64,000 bases of DNA from a bacterium (GCA_028821235.1 JAPPGV010000014.1:1-64000); one strand, 5' to 3'. Positions 36,959-46,020 are shown, numbered from the stretch's first letter. The notes: generated by a model not told the origin, from the letters alone. Made by a program: numbers and translations.

Positions 36959-38433
36959 AGCAACTCGGCCCCCGCCACGGCCGCCAGCGCCGCGGCCGCC
37001 TTGTCCTCGGTCTCCTGGAACTCCGCCGCCGGGTCGGAGTCCGCCACCAGTCCGGCGCCCACCTGAACCCAGGCGGTGCCGTCTGCCACCACGACGGTCC
37101 GCAGGCAGATGGCGGTGTCCACGTTGCCGCTGAAGTCCATGTACCCGGCGGCGCCGGCATAGGGGCCGCGGGCCACCGGCTCCATCTCATCGATGATCTC
37201 CATGGCCCGTACCTTGGGCGCCCCCGACACGGTGCCATGGGGAAACACCGCCCGGACCACGTCGACCGAACCCAGCCCGTCACGGAGCCGCCCCGACACG
37301 CCCGACACCAGGTGCATGACGTGCGAGTAACGCTCCACCACCATCAGGTCGTCAACGGTCACCGTGCCGTAGTCGCATACCCGGCCCAGATCGTTGCGCG
37401 CGAGGTCGATGAGCATGACGTGTTCGGCCCGCTCCTTCGGATCGGCCAGCATCTCCTTCTCCAACGCCAGGTCTTCCTCCTCGGACACGCCCCGCCTCCG
37501 GGTGCCGGCGATGGGGCGCGAGAACACGGTGCCGTCCCTGACCCGGATCATCAGCTCCGGCGACGCGCCCACCACGGTGACCTCCGGGTGCCTCAAGTAG
37601 AAGAGGAATGGCGAGGGGTTGATGAGCCGCAGGGCGCGGTAGAGGCCGAACGGGTCGCCCTCGAAGGGCGCTGCAATACGGCGGCTCAGCACCACCTGGT
37701 AGGCGTCGCCCTGCCGGATGTAGTCCTTGACCTCGAGGACGGCCTGCTCGAAGTCCTCGCGGTCCAGCGTGGAGCCGATCGGCAGGTCGGGACGGGCAGT
37801 GCGGTCGGGCCGGGCGGCCGGGCGGTAACGAAGGGCCGTACCGAGGCGCTCCGCGGCGTCGTGGAGCCGGGCCACCGCATCGCCGTACGCAGCGTCGAGG
37901 TCGTCCTCGAGATCGATGAAGACATTGCGAACCAGGTGCAGGGTCTGGCGGGGATGGTCGAGCGCCGCCAGGCTCCCCACGAACTGCCACATCATCTCGG
38001 GCAGGCCGCGGTCGTCAGGAGGCCGGTCGGGGAGCCGCTCGATGTACCGGACCGCGTCATAGGATAGGTATCCGACCGCCCCGGAGTGCAGGGGTGGCAG
38101 GTCGTCCATCGGGTCGGTGGCGTAGCGGGCGAGCAGCCCTTCGAGGACCGTCAGGGGATCTCCGTCCGGCATCCGGACCCGGTCATCGTCGACATGGCAG
38201 ACCCCGTCGCGGCTGGTGAGGGTGAAGACCGGGTCCCACCCGAGGAACGACCAGTGCGCCCAGCGCTCCCCTCCCTCGAGGGACTCGAGGAGGAAGCCGG
38301 GCGCATCGCCGACCAGCTTGCCGAAGGCGCTGACCGGAGTCTCCCGATCGGACAGCAGGGCGATCCTGACCGGGACCACCGAAGCGTGCTCGGCCAGCCG
38401 GCGGAACTCGGCCGGGCTCGGAGTGACTTTCAT
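36955..38433 (-). CDS. trpE: Anthranilate synthase component I
   Basis: Makes anthranilate from chorismate. The 492 residues have the N-terminal tryptophan-feedback region (LLSDRETPVSAF) and the chorismate-binding core (IAGTRRRGVSEEED, DLARNDLGRV, VSGAPKVRAMEII, GAAGYMDFSGNVD). The glutamine amidotransferase partner trpG and the phosphoribosyltransferase trpD are not in this window. ATG 38433. No leader peptide with tandem Trp codons was seen in the 108-nt upstream gap. Confidence 0.95.
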   Translation of the reverse strand: MKVTPSPAEFRRLAEHASVVPVRIALLSDRETPVSAFGKLVGDAPGFLLESLEGGERWAHWSFLGWDPVFTLTSRDGVCHVDDDRVRMPDGDPLTVLEGLLARYATDPMDDLPPLHSGAVGYLSYDAVRYIERLPDRPPDDRGLPEMMWQFVGSLAALDHPRQTLHLVRNVFIDLEDDLDAAYGDAVARLHDAAERLGTALRYRPAARPDRTARPDLPIGSTLDREDFEQAVLEVKDYIRQGDAYQVVLSRRIAAPFEGDPFGLYRALRLINPSPFLFYLRHPEVTVVGASPELMIRVRDGTVFSRPIAGTRRRGVSEEEDLALEKEMLADPKERAEHVMLIDLARNDLGRVCDYGTVTVDDLMVVERYSHVMHLVSGVSGRLRDGLGSVDVVRAVFPHGTVSGAPKVRAMEIIDEMEPVARGPYAGAAGYMDFSGNVDTAICLRTVVVADGTAWVQVGAGLVADSDPAAEFQETEDKAAAALAAVAGAELL

Positions 38434-38541
38434 GCAGTCCACGTTACCGAGAGACCGCCCGGACCGGAACCCCGCAGCGGCGCTCCCGGCCATCGATCAG
38501 GCCATAGCGTTGCGGTGGGCGCCGTCCAAGGAGGCGAGGCC

Positions 38542-39414
38542 TCAACCCAGCACGACCACCGGCATGCCGATCGGTGCCCACTCGTAGAGGGCCTCCGCCT
38601 TGTCGTTCCGCTGGCGGACACAACCTCCCGACAACGCTTGGCCAAGTTGCCCAACGGTCTGCATGGGTAAGCCATTGTCATAGAGTGGAATGGAATGGAA
38701 GCCGATCCGGTTTCCCTTTGAGCTCCAGGCGAAGCGGACCATGTGCTCCATCGAACAACAGCCAATCCCTCGTGCAGTGGGAGACTTGGAGAATATCTCG
38801 TACCGCCCGGCCGGTGGAGAGCGAAATCTGCCGCTCACCGGGTAGGAGTCGGCCACGGCGCCATCGGCTTCGACCAGCCAGAGCATCATCTTCGCGCCAC
38901 GCCGGTCGTAAACCAGGTGCTTGCGGCCGCCGAGACCCACATCGGGAGCCCTCAGCCCGGCCGACCAGAGCAGATCCGCATCGTTGAGGCGGATGGTTGC
39001 TCCACCCTCCTCGGGCAGGGCCAGTTCGGCGCCTTTGAAACCGGCCGTCCCTGAGTGCCAGACCGGCCCCCTTCCGAACCGGAGCGCCTGGTACATGACG
39101 AGGTCACCGTTGTGCTGCATGACGAGGCGGTCGCCTCCCGAGCCGCCGGTACCCGCCGACCAGACTTCCTCGGCTCCCCAATAGGGAGCGAAGTTGCGGT
39201 ACAGGACGAGATCGCCGTCCGGTAGGAAGGCCAGCCGGTAGGAGCCGTCGGAGGACAGGAGGGATTGACCAGGCACGAGAACGTCGCCGGGTCCGAGCGA
39301 GCTGGAGAGGGATGTGGTCGTCCCGGCGCGGTCGCCGACCGTCTGGGCAAGGGCACCCGGAACGGGGAGAAGGAAGGCTGCCAGGACCGCAATCGCGCCC
39401 AGTCGTGTCCGCAT
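38542..39414 (-). CDS. Secreted bulb-type lectin / L,D-transpeptidase (YkuD) fusion
   Basis: A 290-residue protein with a signal peptide (about 1-23, ending ALAQ). A bulb-type lectin-like domain follows (about 38-150), with repeats such as YRLAFLPDGDLVLYR, DRLVMQHNGDLVMYQ and VWHSGT. A C-terminal YkuD L,D-transpeptidase domain has H240 (FHSIP) and catalytic C265 in SGGCVRQ. YkuD enzymes make 3-3 crosslinks in peptidoglycan. The lectin part would bind sugar or wall polymer, which is an inference. SGGC replaces the common SHGC, as in some family members. Confidence 0.85.
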   Translation of the reverse strand: MRTRLGAIAVLAAFLLPVPGALAQTVGDRAGTTTSLSSSLGPGDVLVPGQSLLSSDGSYRLAFLPDGDLVLYRNFAPYWGAEEVWSAGTGGSGGDRLVMQHNGDLVMYQALRFGRGPVWHSGTAGFKGAELALPEEGGATIRLNDADLLWSAGLRAPDVGLGGRKHLVYDRRGAKMMLWLVEADGAVADSYPVSGRFRSPPAGRYEIFSKSPTARGIGCCSMEHMVRFAWSSKGNRIGFHSIPLYDNGLPMQTVGQLGQALSGGCVRQRNDKAEALYEWAPIGMPVVVLG

Positions 39415-39458
39415 AGGCCCGGATTATAGGTAAACGACCGTTCTGGGTATATAGGTCA

Positions 39459-39479
39459 ATGGTGGTCGGTGGCCGATGA
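39459..39479 (+). repeat. Weak 7-nt repeat, GC-rich variant
   Basis: Units ATGGTGG, TCGGTGG and CCGATGA in the gap between the nitroreductase pair and the lectin/transpeptidase. TCGGTGG is identical to a unit at 3246. Confidence 0.3.
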
Positions 39480-39568
39480 GCGACCGGAGGTGATCGAGTT
39501 CTCTCTGGCCATCAAGCCTGTTGTCTCCGCGTCAATCCTGCGTTACAGGGATCACCGACTACTCGCAC

Positions 39569-39889
39569 TCAGACGGGCGGGTCGAGGTTTCTCCTCGTGG
39601 CCTCGGCGGCCATCTCCCTGGCCAGATCGCTCAGCCAGTGACGGAAGCCGTCCTTGTCGACCGTCATCCGAGCCTTGTTGGCCTCGATCGCCGCCCGTTG
39701 CTCGGACAGGAAGGCATCCACCTCCCAGCCGGGCAGGCTCTCGGCTGCCTCTACGAGGCGGCTGGCGCCCTCGATCATCCGGAACGCCCCGTAGATGGGT
39801 TTCTCGTCGAGATGGAGGCGCGCGCAGGTCACCAGGTACAGAACGAAGTCGAACAGGAACTCCCGGGGATCGACCGACTGATCACTCAT
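39569..39889 (-). CDS. Small conserved hypothetical protein (DUF6092-like)
   Basis: A 106-residue, mostly helical, soluble protein (FDFVLYLVTCARLHLDEKP, HWLSDLAREMAAEATRR). It resembles the small DUF6092 proteins that accompany nitroreductases in Actinomycetota; that family assignment is from memory of the pattern and is moderate. ATG 39889 overlaps the nitroreductase stop (ATGA), so the two are almost certainly co-expressed and may form a complex. Confidence 0.7.
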   Translation of the reverse strand: MSDQSVDPREFLFDFVLYLVTCARLHLDEKPIYGAFRMIEGASRLVEAAESLPGWEVDAFLSEQRAAIEANKARMTVDKDGFRHWLSDLAREMAAEATRRNLDPPV

Positions 39890-40419
39890 GTTGATGGTGT
39901 CCACGGCTGATCGAACCGGTCGGCATGAACGGCGGGCTGGAAGCCCTTCAATGGCTTGGAGGGGTTGGAAACCGGCACTCCCACCGCCATCAGCACCTCG
40001 GGACGCACATGCTCCGGGAGGCCCAGGATGGCTTGGACCACTTCCTCGCTCCAACTGGTGATCTTGCAGACGCCGATACCGAGCGCGGGCGCGGCTATGG
40101 CCATGAAGGCGGCGGATGCACCCGCATCCAGCCTGCTCACGACCTCCACCCCGCGTACCCCCGACTCCTCCTCCGACCGCTTCAGGTCGCTGCAGACGGC
40201 GATGGCGGCCGGGGCGTTGTTCACGAATCCCGGGCAGGCCTGGCGCAGGGTGTGGACGATCCGCGGGTCGGTGATCACGATCAGGTGGCGGATTCCCGGG
40301 CGGGCCACCTGGGCTCGACCGGCGGCGTAGACCAGACGATCGAGAGTCGCCGGATCGGGCGGTTCGGGCCGGAAGTCACGGTGCATGCGACGGCGTCGCA
40401 TCGCCTCGAACACCGCCAT
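39886..40419 (-). CDS. Nitroreductase-family flavoprotein
   Basis: A 177-residue FMN-dependent oxidoreductase fold. The N-terminal FMN-phosphate motif RRRRMHRDF, the central PAAIAVCSDL and the helix AFMAIAAPALGIGVCKI are typical. The short length places it among minimal nitroreductases; the substrate is unknown. ATG 40419 gives the family start; upstream in-frame sequence runs into the tRNA-fMet terminator. The next gene overlaps its stop. Confidence 0.85.
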   Translation of the reverse strand: MAVFEAMRRRRMHRDFRPEPPDPATLDRLVYAAGRAQVARPGIRHLIVITDPRIVHTLRQACPGFVNNAPAAIAVCSDLKRSEEESGVRGVEVVSRLDAGASAAFMAIAAPALGIGVCKITSWSEEVVQAILGLPEHVRPEVLMAVGVPVSNPSKPLKGFQPAVHADRFDQPWTPST

Positions 40420-40485
40420 CGGAGCGCTCAAACCCTGTTCCTTCCCCCGCCGCGGCCACGCACCGGGCGGATCACAACGAGACAA

Positions 40486-40513
40486 CCCCCGTCCCCATCA
40501 AGGGGAACGAGGG
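40486..40513 (-). terminator. Rho-independent terminator of tRNA-fMet
   Basis: Read on the minus strand, a GC-rich stem (CCCTCGTTCCCC against GGGGACGGGGG with one bulge) closes a 5-nt loop TTGAT. It is followed by T-rich TTGTCTCGTT, starting 11 nt after the tRNA 3' end. Confidence 0.7.
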
Positions 40514-40523
40514 CCGTACCGGG

Positions 40524-40598
<75 letters not shown>

Positions 40599-40636
40599 CC
40601 GTGGGAAACCAGTTTAGCGCGGCGGGCGCCTACCGG

Positions 40637-40650
40637 CAATAGGCAATAGG
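40637..40650 (+). repeat. Exact 7-nt duplication
   Basis: CAATAGG occurs twice in tandem just upstream of tRNA-fMet on its strand, with a weaker third unit (GAGTCGC). It matches the period of the intergenic heptad family. Confidence 0.4.
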
Positions 40651-40684
40651 GAGTCGCTCCGGGTGACCGCCGGTCATGGCACGT

Positions 40685-40855
40685 TCATTGGAGCACGGCG
40701 ATGATGATGGCGGCGGCACTCGCAACCAGACCGGTCATCCACCCCACGATCCAGCGGGTCTGTTCGGAGAAGCGCCTCTCCATGTCGGCGTGGAGACGCG
40801 ACATGGCCGCGTCCAGCCGGTCGAAGCTCCCGTACTTCTCGGTAACCGGTGTCAT
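40685..40855 (-). CDS. Small coiled-coil/TM protein (56 aa)
   Basis: A 56-residue product starting MTPVTEKYGSF. An amphipathic, charged helix (DRLDAAMSRLHADMERRF, about 12-29) is followed by a C-terminal transmembrane helix (about 35-55, WIVGWMTGLVASAAAIIIAVL). ATG 40855 has a good GAGGAG site upstream. The layout resembles small XhlA-like or DUF1640-like membrane-tethered coiled coils. Function is unknown, but coding looks convincing. Confidence 0.7.
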   Translation of the reverse strand: MTPVTEKYGSFDRLDAAMSRLHADMERRFSEQTRWIVGWMTGLVASAAAIIIAVLQ

Positions 40856-41041
40856 TTCTCCGATCTCCTCTTCGTCGTTCGTCGGGAGAAGCTACTCCCC
40901 TACTCTATCATGGCTAAACAACTGTAGCGTCGTCCACGGACGGGTGTGATCGGCATTCACCCTCCTCACCTGTAGCAGGGTCGGTTAGGTCCTCGACGAG
41001 TACGATCGGAGCGGTCGCCGACCGATGCACGGAGGTCATCA

Positions 41042-42460
41042 ATGAGCCAGGCTTCTCCATCTGATCGCACCGTATGCGACCTCCTGCTCGAGGGTGGGGT
41101 GGTGATCACGCTGGACGGGAGGCGGCGGGTGCTGGATGACGGCGCGGTGGCCGTCGCCGGTGGGAAGATCACGGAGGTCGGCGCCGCCGCCGGCATGCGG
41201 CACCTGCGAGACACAGCCGGGAAGGTCATCGACTGCCGCGGCAAGGTGGTCCTCCCCGGGCTGACCGACGGCCACACCCACCTGTTCCAGTCGCTGGGCC
41301 GGGGACTCGGCGACGGCATGACGCTGGTGCCCTGGCTCCAGAAATTCATGCTCCCCTACTCGAAAGCCATCACCAGGGAGATGAGCGTGGCGGCCGTCCG
41401 GCTCGGCGCGCTGCAGGCCGCCCTGTCCGGTACCACGATGGTGGTGGACAACCACTACGCGCCCACCGATACCGAGACCATCCTGGCCGTGGCCGACGCT
41501 ATCGAGGAGGTGGGAATTAGGGGCGCCGTCGCCCGCGGAATCTTCGGGGAGATGAACCCGGGCGGCGAGCTGATGGGGGTGGATCCGGAGCTTTTCACCT
41601 GGACCAACCAGGAGGAACTCGCCATCACCGCCGAATGCATGGCGGAGCGCCCGCGAGGCGGCCTGGTCGAGGTCTGGCCGTGTCCGGAGAACATCGTCTA
41701 CGTGTGGCCGGAGCTGATCGAGGCGTCCGCGGAGATGGCCGAGGCCGGCGGAGTCGGCTGGCACATGCACTGCTCGGAAGTACAGGACGAGATCTCGTTC
41801 TTCATGGAGGTGCACGGAACCCGTCCCGTGGCATGGCTGGCCGACCGGGGGTTGCTCAGCGGCCATACCACGCTCGCTCACGCCGTCTGGCTGGATCCCG
41901 ACGAAGTCGCGGCCATGGGCGCCGGCGGCGCCACCGCGGTGCATAACCCGGTCTCGAACCAGTACCTGGCCTCGGGCGTGCTCCACCTGGAGCCGCTGCT
42001 GTCGGCGGGCGCCACCGTGGCCCTCGGAAGCGACGGGGTGGCGGTCGCCGGGCAGGACATCTTCGAGGCCATGAAGGCCGGCATGCTGATGCACCGGGTG
42101 GCCAGCCTCGACTCCACCGCCACCACCGTGGAGCAGTTTCTCGAGCTGGGGACGCGGGGCGGCGCAGCCATGACCGGCCTGGACGCCGGATCACTGGAGT
42201 CCGGCCGCGTGGCCGATCTGGTGGTGGTGGACGTGTCCGGGGTCCGGCATACGCCATGGAGCCGTCCGGTGGCGTCGGTGGTCCACTCCGGTAGCGCGGC
42301 CGAGGTCGAGATGGTGATCGTGGGGGGTGAGATCATCGTGGAGGACGGGCACTCCACCAGGGTGGACGAGGCGGAGGTAAGGGCTGTGGCAGCCGAAGCA
42401 GCCGCTCAACTCTTCGGCAAGGCACGCCTGAGCGGCCTCACCACGGACTGGAGCTTCTAG
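41042..42460 (+). CDS. Amidohydrolase of the TrzA/AtzA/8-oxoguanine-deaminase group
   Basis: A 472-residue metal-dependent hydrolase. Motifs: GLTDGHTHLFQS (H78, H80), WHMHCSE, AHAVWLDPDE, HNPVSN and the metal aspartate in LGSDGVA. These are the subtype III signatures shared by purine/triazine deaminases, so it probably deaminates or dechlorinates an N-heterocycle such as 8-oxoguanine or guanine. The exact substrate is unknown. ATG 41042 is preceded by ACGGAGGTC. It stands alone on the plus strand and overlaps the convergent ccdA end by 4 bp. Confidence 0.88.
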   Translation: MSQASPSDRTVCDLLLEGGVVITLDGRRRVLDDGAVAVAGGKITEVGAAAGMRHLRDTAGKVIDCRGKVVLPGLTDGHTHLFQSLGRGLGDGMTLVPWLQKFMLPYSKAITREMSVAAVRLGALQAALSGTTMVVDNHYAPTDTETILAVADAIEEVGIRGAVARGIFGEMNPGGELMGVDPELFTWTNQEELAITAECMAERPRGGLVEVWPCPENIVYVWPELIEASAEMAEAGGVGWHMHCSEVQDEISFFMEVHGTRPVAWLADRGLLSGHTTLAHAVWLDPDEVAAMGAGGATAVHNPVSNQYLASGVLHLEPLLSAGATVALGSDGVAVAGQDIFEAMKAGMLMHRVASLDSTATTVEQFLELGTRGGAAMTGLDAGSLESGRVADLVVVDVSGVRHTPWSRPVASVVHSGSAAEVEMVIVGGEIIVEDGHSTRVDEAEVRAVAAEAAAQLFGKARLSGLTTDWSF

Positions 42461-43209
42461 ATCGCGGCCAGGCCCTCGAGACCGAGCCTGATCATCCATT
42501 CGCTGATCAGGCTCGACAGGTCGGTGATGCGACCGGTGATGAAGAGCCAGCCGAAGACCATCATCAGGAGGCCTGACAGGACGTTGATGGTCCGCAGATG
42601 GCGTTGGAGGAGCTTGATGCCCGAGTAGAGCTTGGTCACGCCGATCCCGGCGGCGATGAACGGCAGGCCCATACCCATCGAGAAGACGAACAAGAGCAGC
42701 ATCCCCCTCACGACCGTCTCCTGGGTGGCGGCCTGGGTGAGGATGGCCGCCAACACCGGGCCGATGCAGGGGGTCCAGCCGAAGCCGAAGGCCATGCCCA
42801 TCACCAGCGGCGCCCATCCGCCCAGTTGCGAAGGACGCACGTGGAGCCGCCGCTCCCGGTAGAGGAAGGCCAGGCGGGGCGACGTGCTGAGCGCCATCAG
42901 CACGATGACCAGGCCGAACACGGCGATCAGCCAACCAGCAGCCGTGGTGATGACGCCCTTGTTACGGGCGAGCAGGCCGGCCACCGAGGTAGCCCCCGCT
43001 CCCAGGGCCACGAAGACGATGGTGAACCCGAGCACGAACAACACGGTGACCCGGAGCATCCGGGCGGTGGAGGCCTTCCCCTGCTGCAGATCGGCCACCG
43101 AGTAGCCCGACATGAGCCCCAGGTATCCGGGCAGTAGAGGCAGCACGCAGGGCGAGACGAAGGAAAGAGCCCCAAAGACGAGTGCGCTCACGTATCCGGC
43201 AGGATCCAT
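42457..43209 (-). CDS. ccdA: Cytochrome c biogenesis thiol transporter CcdA
   Basis: A 250-residue polytopic membrane protein (about six helices) of the CcdA/DsbD-beta family, carrying electrons from cytoplasmic thioredoxin to extracytoplasmic thiols. The two reactive cysteines are in SPCVLPLLPGY (C21, first helix) and GWTPCIGP (C148, fourth helix). No thioredoxin-like or ResB/ResC partner is adjacent; fabI lies 11 nt away upstream on the same strand. Confidence 0.93.
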   Translation of the reverse strand: MDPAGYVSALVFGALSFVSPCVLPLLPGYLGLMSGYSVADLQQGKASTARMLRVTVLFVLGFTIVFVALGAGATSVAGLLARNKGVITTAAGWLIAVFGLVIVLMALSTSPRLAFLYRERRLHVRPSQLGGWAPLVMGMAFGFGWTPCIGPVLAAILTQAATQETVVRGMLLLFVFSMGMGLPFIAAGIGVTKLYSGIKLLQRHLRTINVLSGLLMMVFGWLFITGRITDLSSLISEWMIRLGLEGLAAI

Positions 43210-43220
43210 ATTCCGAGATC

Positions 43221-43994
43221 CTATGTCGCGATGGCGTGGAAGCCGGCGTCGACGTGGATGACCTCGCCGGTCACCTTGGTGGCGAAGTCGGAGAGCATCA
43301 CGCAGATCATGTTGGCCACCGGGGTGGGATCGGACGTGTCCCAGGTGAGGGGGGCTCGCTCGCTCCAGACATCCTGGAACCGCTCGAATCCGGCGATGCC
43401 CTTGGCCGCCATCGTCGACAGCGGACCCGCCGACACGGCGTTCACCCGGACGTTGTGGCGTCCCAGGTCGCGGGCCAGGTAGCGGGTCACCGAGGCCAGG
43501 GCGGCCTTGCAGACCCCCATCCAGTCGTAGGCGGGCCAGGCCTGGGTGCTGTTGTCGAAGTCGAGGGTCACCAGGGACCCGCCTCCTGCTTCCTCGAACA
43601 GCGGGAGCAGCCCGACGGCCAGGGTCTTGTAGGAGAACGCCGAGGTGGTGAAGGCGAGCGAGGCGCTCTCCACGGGCGTGGTCAGGAAGTTGCCGCCCAG
43701 CGCGTCCTCGGGGGCAAAGGCTATGGCATGCAAGGCCCCGTCCAGGCTCCCCCAGCGTCGCCCCAGCTCATCCACCAGCTGCTGCATGTGCCCCGGATCG
43801 TTGATGTCGAGCTCGAACACGTCGGGGGGATCCGGGAGGCGGCGGGCTGCCCGCTGCGTAAGGCGCATCCCCCGTCCGAAGCCGGTCAGGAGGACCTCGG
43901 CGCCCTGTTCCTGGGCCACCTTGGCGCTGTGCCAGGCTATCGAACCGTGCGTGAGGACGCCGGTTACCAGCACCCGCTTACCTGTCAGCAGCAT
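43221..43994 (-). CDS. fabI: Enoyl-[acyl-carrier-protein] reductase (NADH)
   Basis: Final reduction of fatty-acid elongation. The 257-residue short-chain-dehydrogenase-fold protein has the InhA/FabI-style dinucleotide segment GVLTHGSIAWHSAKVAQEQGA. The active-site Y-x6-K is YDWMGVCK, and AVSAGPLSTMAAKGI is the substrate-loop region. It resembles the mycobacterial InhA branch more than enterobacterial FabI in style. Upstream is acs, so acetate activation and lipid synthesis are linked in order, though 64 nt apart. Confidence 0.93.
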   Translation of the reverse strand: MLLTGKRVLVTGVLTHGSIAWHSAKVAQEQGAEVLLTGFGRGMRLTQRAARRLPDPPDVFELDINDPGHMQQLVDELGRRWGSLDGALHAIAFAPEDALGGNFLTTPVESASLAFTTSAFSYKTLAVGLLPLFEEAGGGSLVTLDFDNSTQAWPAYDWMGVCKAALASVTRYLARDLGRHNVRVNAVSAGPLSTMAAKGIAGFERFQDVWSERAPLTWDTSDPTPVANMICVMLSDFATKVTGEVIHVDAGFHAIAT

Positions 43995-44058
43995 GACCTC
44001 TCCTCCGTCGCGTTACCGGCCCGTCGGTCCCGTGCGAGAACCCGGCGGCCGGGGGGCT

Positions 44059-46020
44059 TCAGTCCTCGTCAGCAGGGGCCGCGGCCGCCTTCTCCGCGAT
44101 CTCGGCAACGATATCGGCATTGGCCAGCGTGGTCACGTCCCCGAGCTTCCGCTGCTCCGAGATGTCCCTCAGCAGGCGCCTCATGATCTTGCCCGAGCGG
44201 GTCTTGGGCACGTCCGGTGTGAAGACGATGCTCTTGGGCTTGGCGATCGGGCCGATCGAGTTGGCGACATGATCCCGTAGCTCGCCTATCAACGAGGAGT
44301 CACCCTCGATGCTGCCCCGCAGGCTGACGAACGCGGCGATCGCCTGGCCGGTGAGCGGATCGGACCGGCCCACCACCGCCGCCTCGGCAACGGACGGGTG
44401 CGAGACGAGGGCCGACTCCACCTCCATGGTGGAGATGTTGTGGCCGGATACCAGCATCACGTCGTCCACCCGGCCCAGCAACCACAGATAACCGTCATCG
44501 TCCAGCTTGGCCCCGTCACCGGGGAAGTACATGCCGTCGTAGCGGGACCAGTAGGTGTCGATGTACCGCTGGTCGTCGCCCCAGATGGAGCGCAGCATGG
44601 AGGGCCAGGTGTTGCGGATCACCAGGTAGCCGCCCCCTCCCCTGCCGACCGGGCTGCCCGCGTCGTCGACCACGTCCGCCTGGATGCCCGGCATGGGGTT
44701 GGTGGCCGAGCCCGGCTTGGTGGAGGTGATGCCGGGTAGGGGGGCGATCATGATCGAGCCGGTCTCGGTCTGCCACCAGGTGTCCATGACCGGCGCGTTG
44801 CCGCCCCCGATGTGCTCGTGATACCACATCCACGCCTCGGGGTTGATGGGTTCGCCCACCGTGCCGAGCACGCGCAGCGTGGACAGGTCGTGGCGCTGCG
44901 GGTACTCCTCACCCCATTTCATGAAGGCCCGGATGGCGGTTGGAGCGGTGTAGAGCTGGGTCACCTTGTACTTGGCGATGATCGACCACAGCCGGTCCTT
45001 GTCCGGGTAGTCGGGCGTCCCCTCGTACATGACCGAGGTGGTCTGGTTGGCCAGCGGCCCGTAGAGGATGTAGGTGTGACCGGTCACCCAGCCGATGTCT
45101 GCAGCGCACCACCAGATGTCCTGGTCCGGCTTGACGTCGAACACGAAGCTGTGAGTCGTGGCCGCGCCCACCAGGTATCCCCCCGTGGTGTGCATGATGC
45201 CCTTGGGCTTGGCGGTGGTGCCGGACGTGTACAGGATGTAGAGCAGGTCCTCGGCGTTCATGACCTCGGGCGCGCACTCGGCGCTCTGCCCGTCCACGAG
45301 GTCGTGCCACCAGATGTCCCGGCCCTCCTTCATGGTCACGTAGTTCTCGGTCCGGCGTAGCACCACGCAGCGTTCGACCAGATCGGTCCTCTCCATGGCG
45401 CGGTCGGCGGCCACTTTCAGATCCACCACGCTCCCCCGGCGCCAGGCGCCGTCACAGGTGATGAGAACCCGGGCGCCGGCGTCCTCGACCCGGTCGTAGA
45501 TGGCGTCGGCCGAGAAGCCGCCGAAGATGACGCTGTGGGCGGCACCGATGCGAGCACAGGCCAGCATGGCCACGGCCAGCTCGGGGACCATGCCCATGTA
45601 GACCGCGACGCGGTCGCCCTTTCCGACTCCGATCGACTTCAGGCCGTTGGCGAACCGGCAAACGTCCTCGTAGAGGTCCCGGTATGTGATGACCCGCTCG
45701 TCCCCGGGCTCGCCCTCCCAGTAGTAGGCCACCTTGCCGCCCTTGCCGGCCTCGATGTGGCGGTCCAGGCAGTTGTAGGACATGTTGAGCTCGCCGTCCG
45801 TGAACCACTTGAAGAAGGGCGGGTTGGAGTCGTCCAGGAGGACGGTGGGCTCCTTGAACCAGGTCACGCGGTTGCGGGCCTGCGCCTCCCAGTACGCGAC
45901 CGGGTCGACGGCGGCTTGCTCATGCAGACCCGGTTGGGCGTTGGCCTGCCGGGTGAACTCCGGTGACGGCGGGAAGATGCGATCTTCCCGCAACAGGTTT
46001 TCGATGGTGCGCTCGGCCAC
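44059..46020 (-). CDS. acs: Acetyl-CoA synthetase
   Basis: AMP-forming activation of acetate to acetyl-CoA. The 653-residue adenylate-forming enzyme has YTSGTTAKPKG (P-loop), WWQTETGSIMIAP and DTYWSRYDGMYFPGDGA. The C-terminal lysine motif PKTRSGKIMRRLLR is the site usually regulated by acetylation. Length and motifs are normal for Acs. Confidence 0.97.
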   Translation of the reverse strand: MAERTIENLLREDRIFPPSPEFTRQANAQPGLHEQAAVDPVAYWEAQARNRVTWFKEPTVLLDDSNPPFFKWFTDGELNMSYNCLDRHIEAGKGGKVAYYWEGEPGDERVITYRDLYEDVCRFANGLKSIGVGKGDRVAVYMGMVPELAVAMLACARIGAAHSVIFGGFSADAIYDRVEDAGARVLITCDGAWRRGSVVDLKVAADRAMERTDLVERCVVLRRTENYVTMKEGRDIWWHDLVDGQSAECAPEVMNAEDLLYILYTSGTTAKPKGIMHTTGGYLVGAATTHSFVFDVKPDQDIWWCAADIGWVTGHTYILYGPLANQTTSVMYEGTPDYPDKDRLWSIIAKYKVTQLYTAPTAIRAFMKWGEEYPQRHDLSTLRVLGTVGEPINPEAWMWYHEHIGGGNAPVMDTWWQTETGSIMIAPLPGITSTKPGSATNPMPGIQADVVDDAGSPVGRGGGGYLVIRNTWPSMLRSIWGDDQRYIDTYWSRYDGMYFPGDGAKLDDDGYLWLLGRVDDVMLVSGHNISTMEVESALVSHPSVAEAAVVGRSDPLTGQAIAAFVSLRGSIEGDSSLIGELRDHVANSIGPIAKPKSIVFTPDVPKTRSGKIMRRLLRDISEQRKLGDVTTLANADIVAEIAEKAAAAPADED

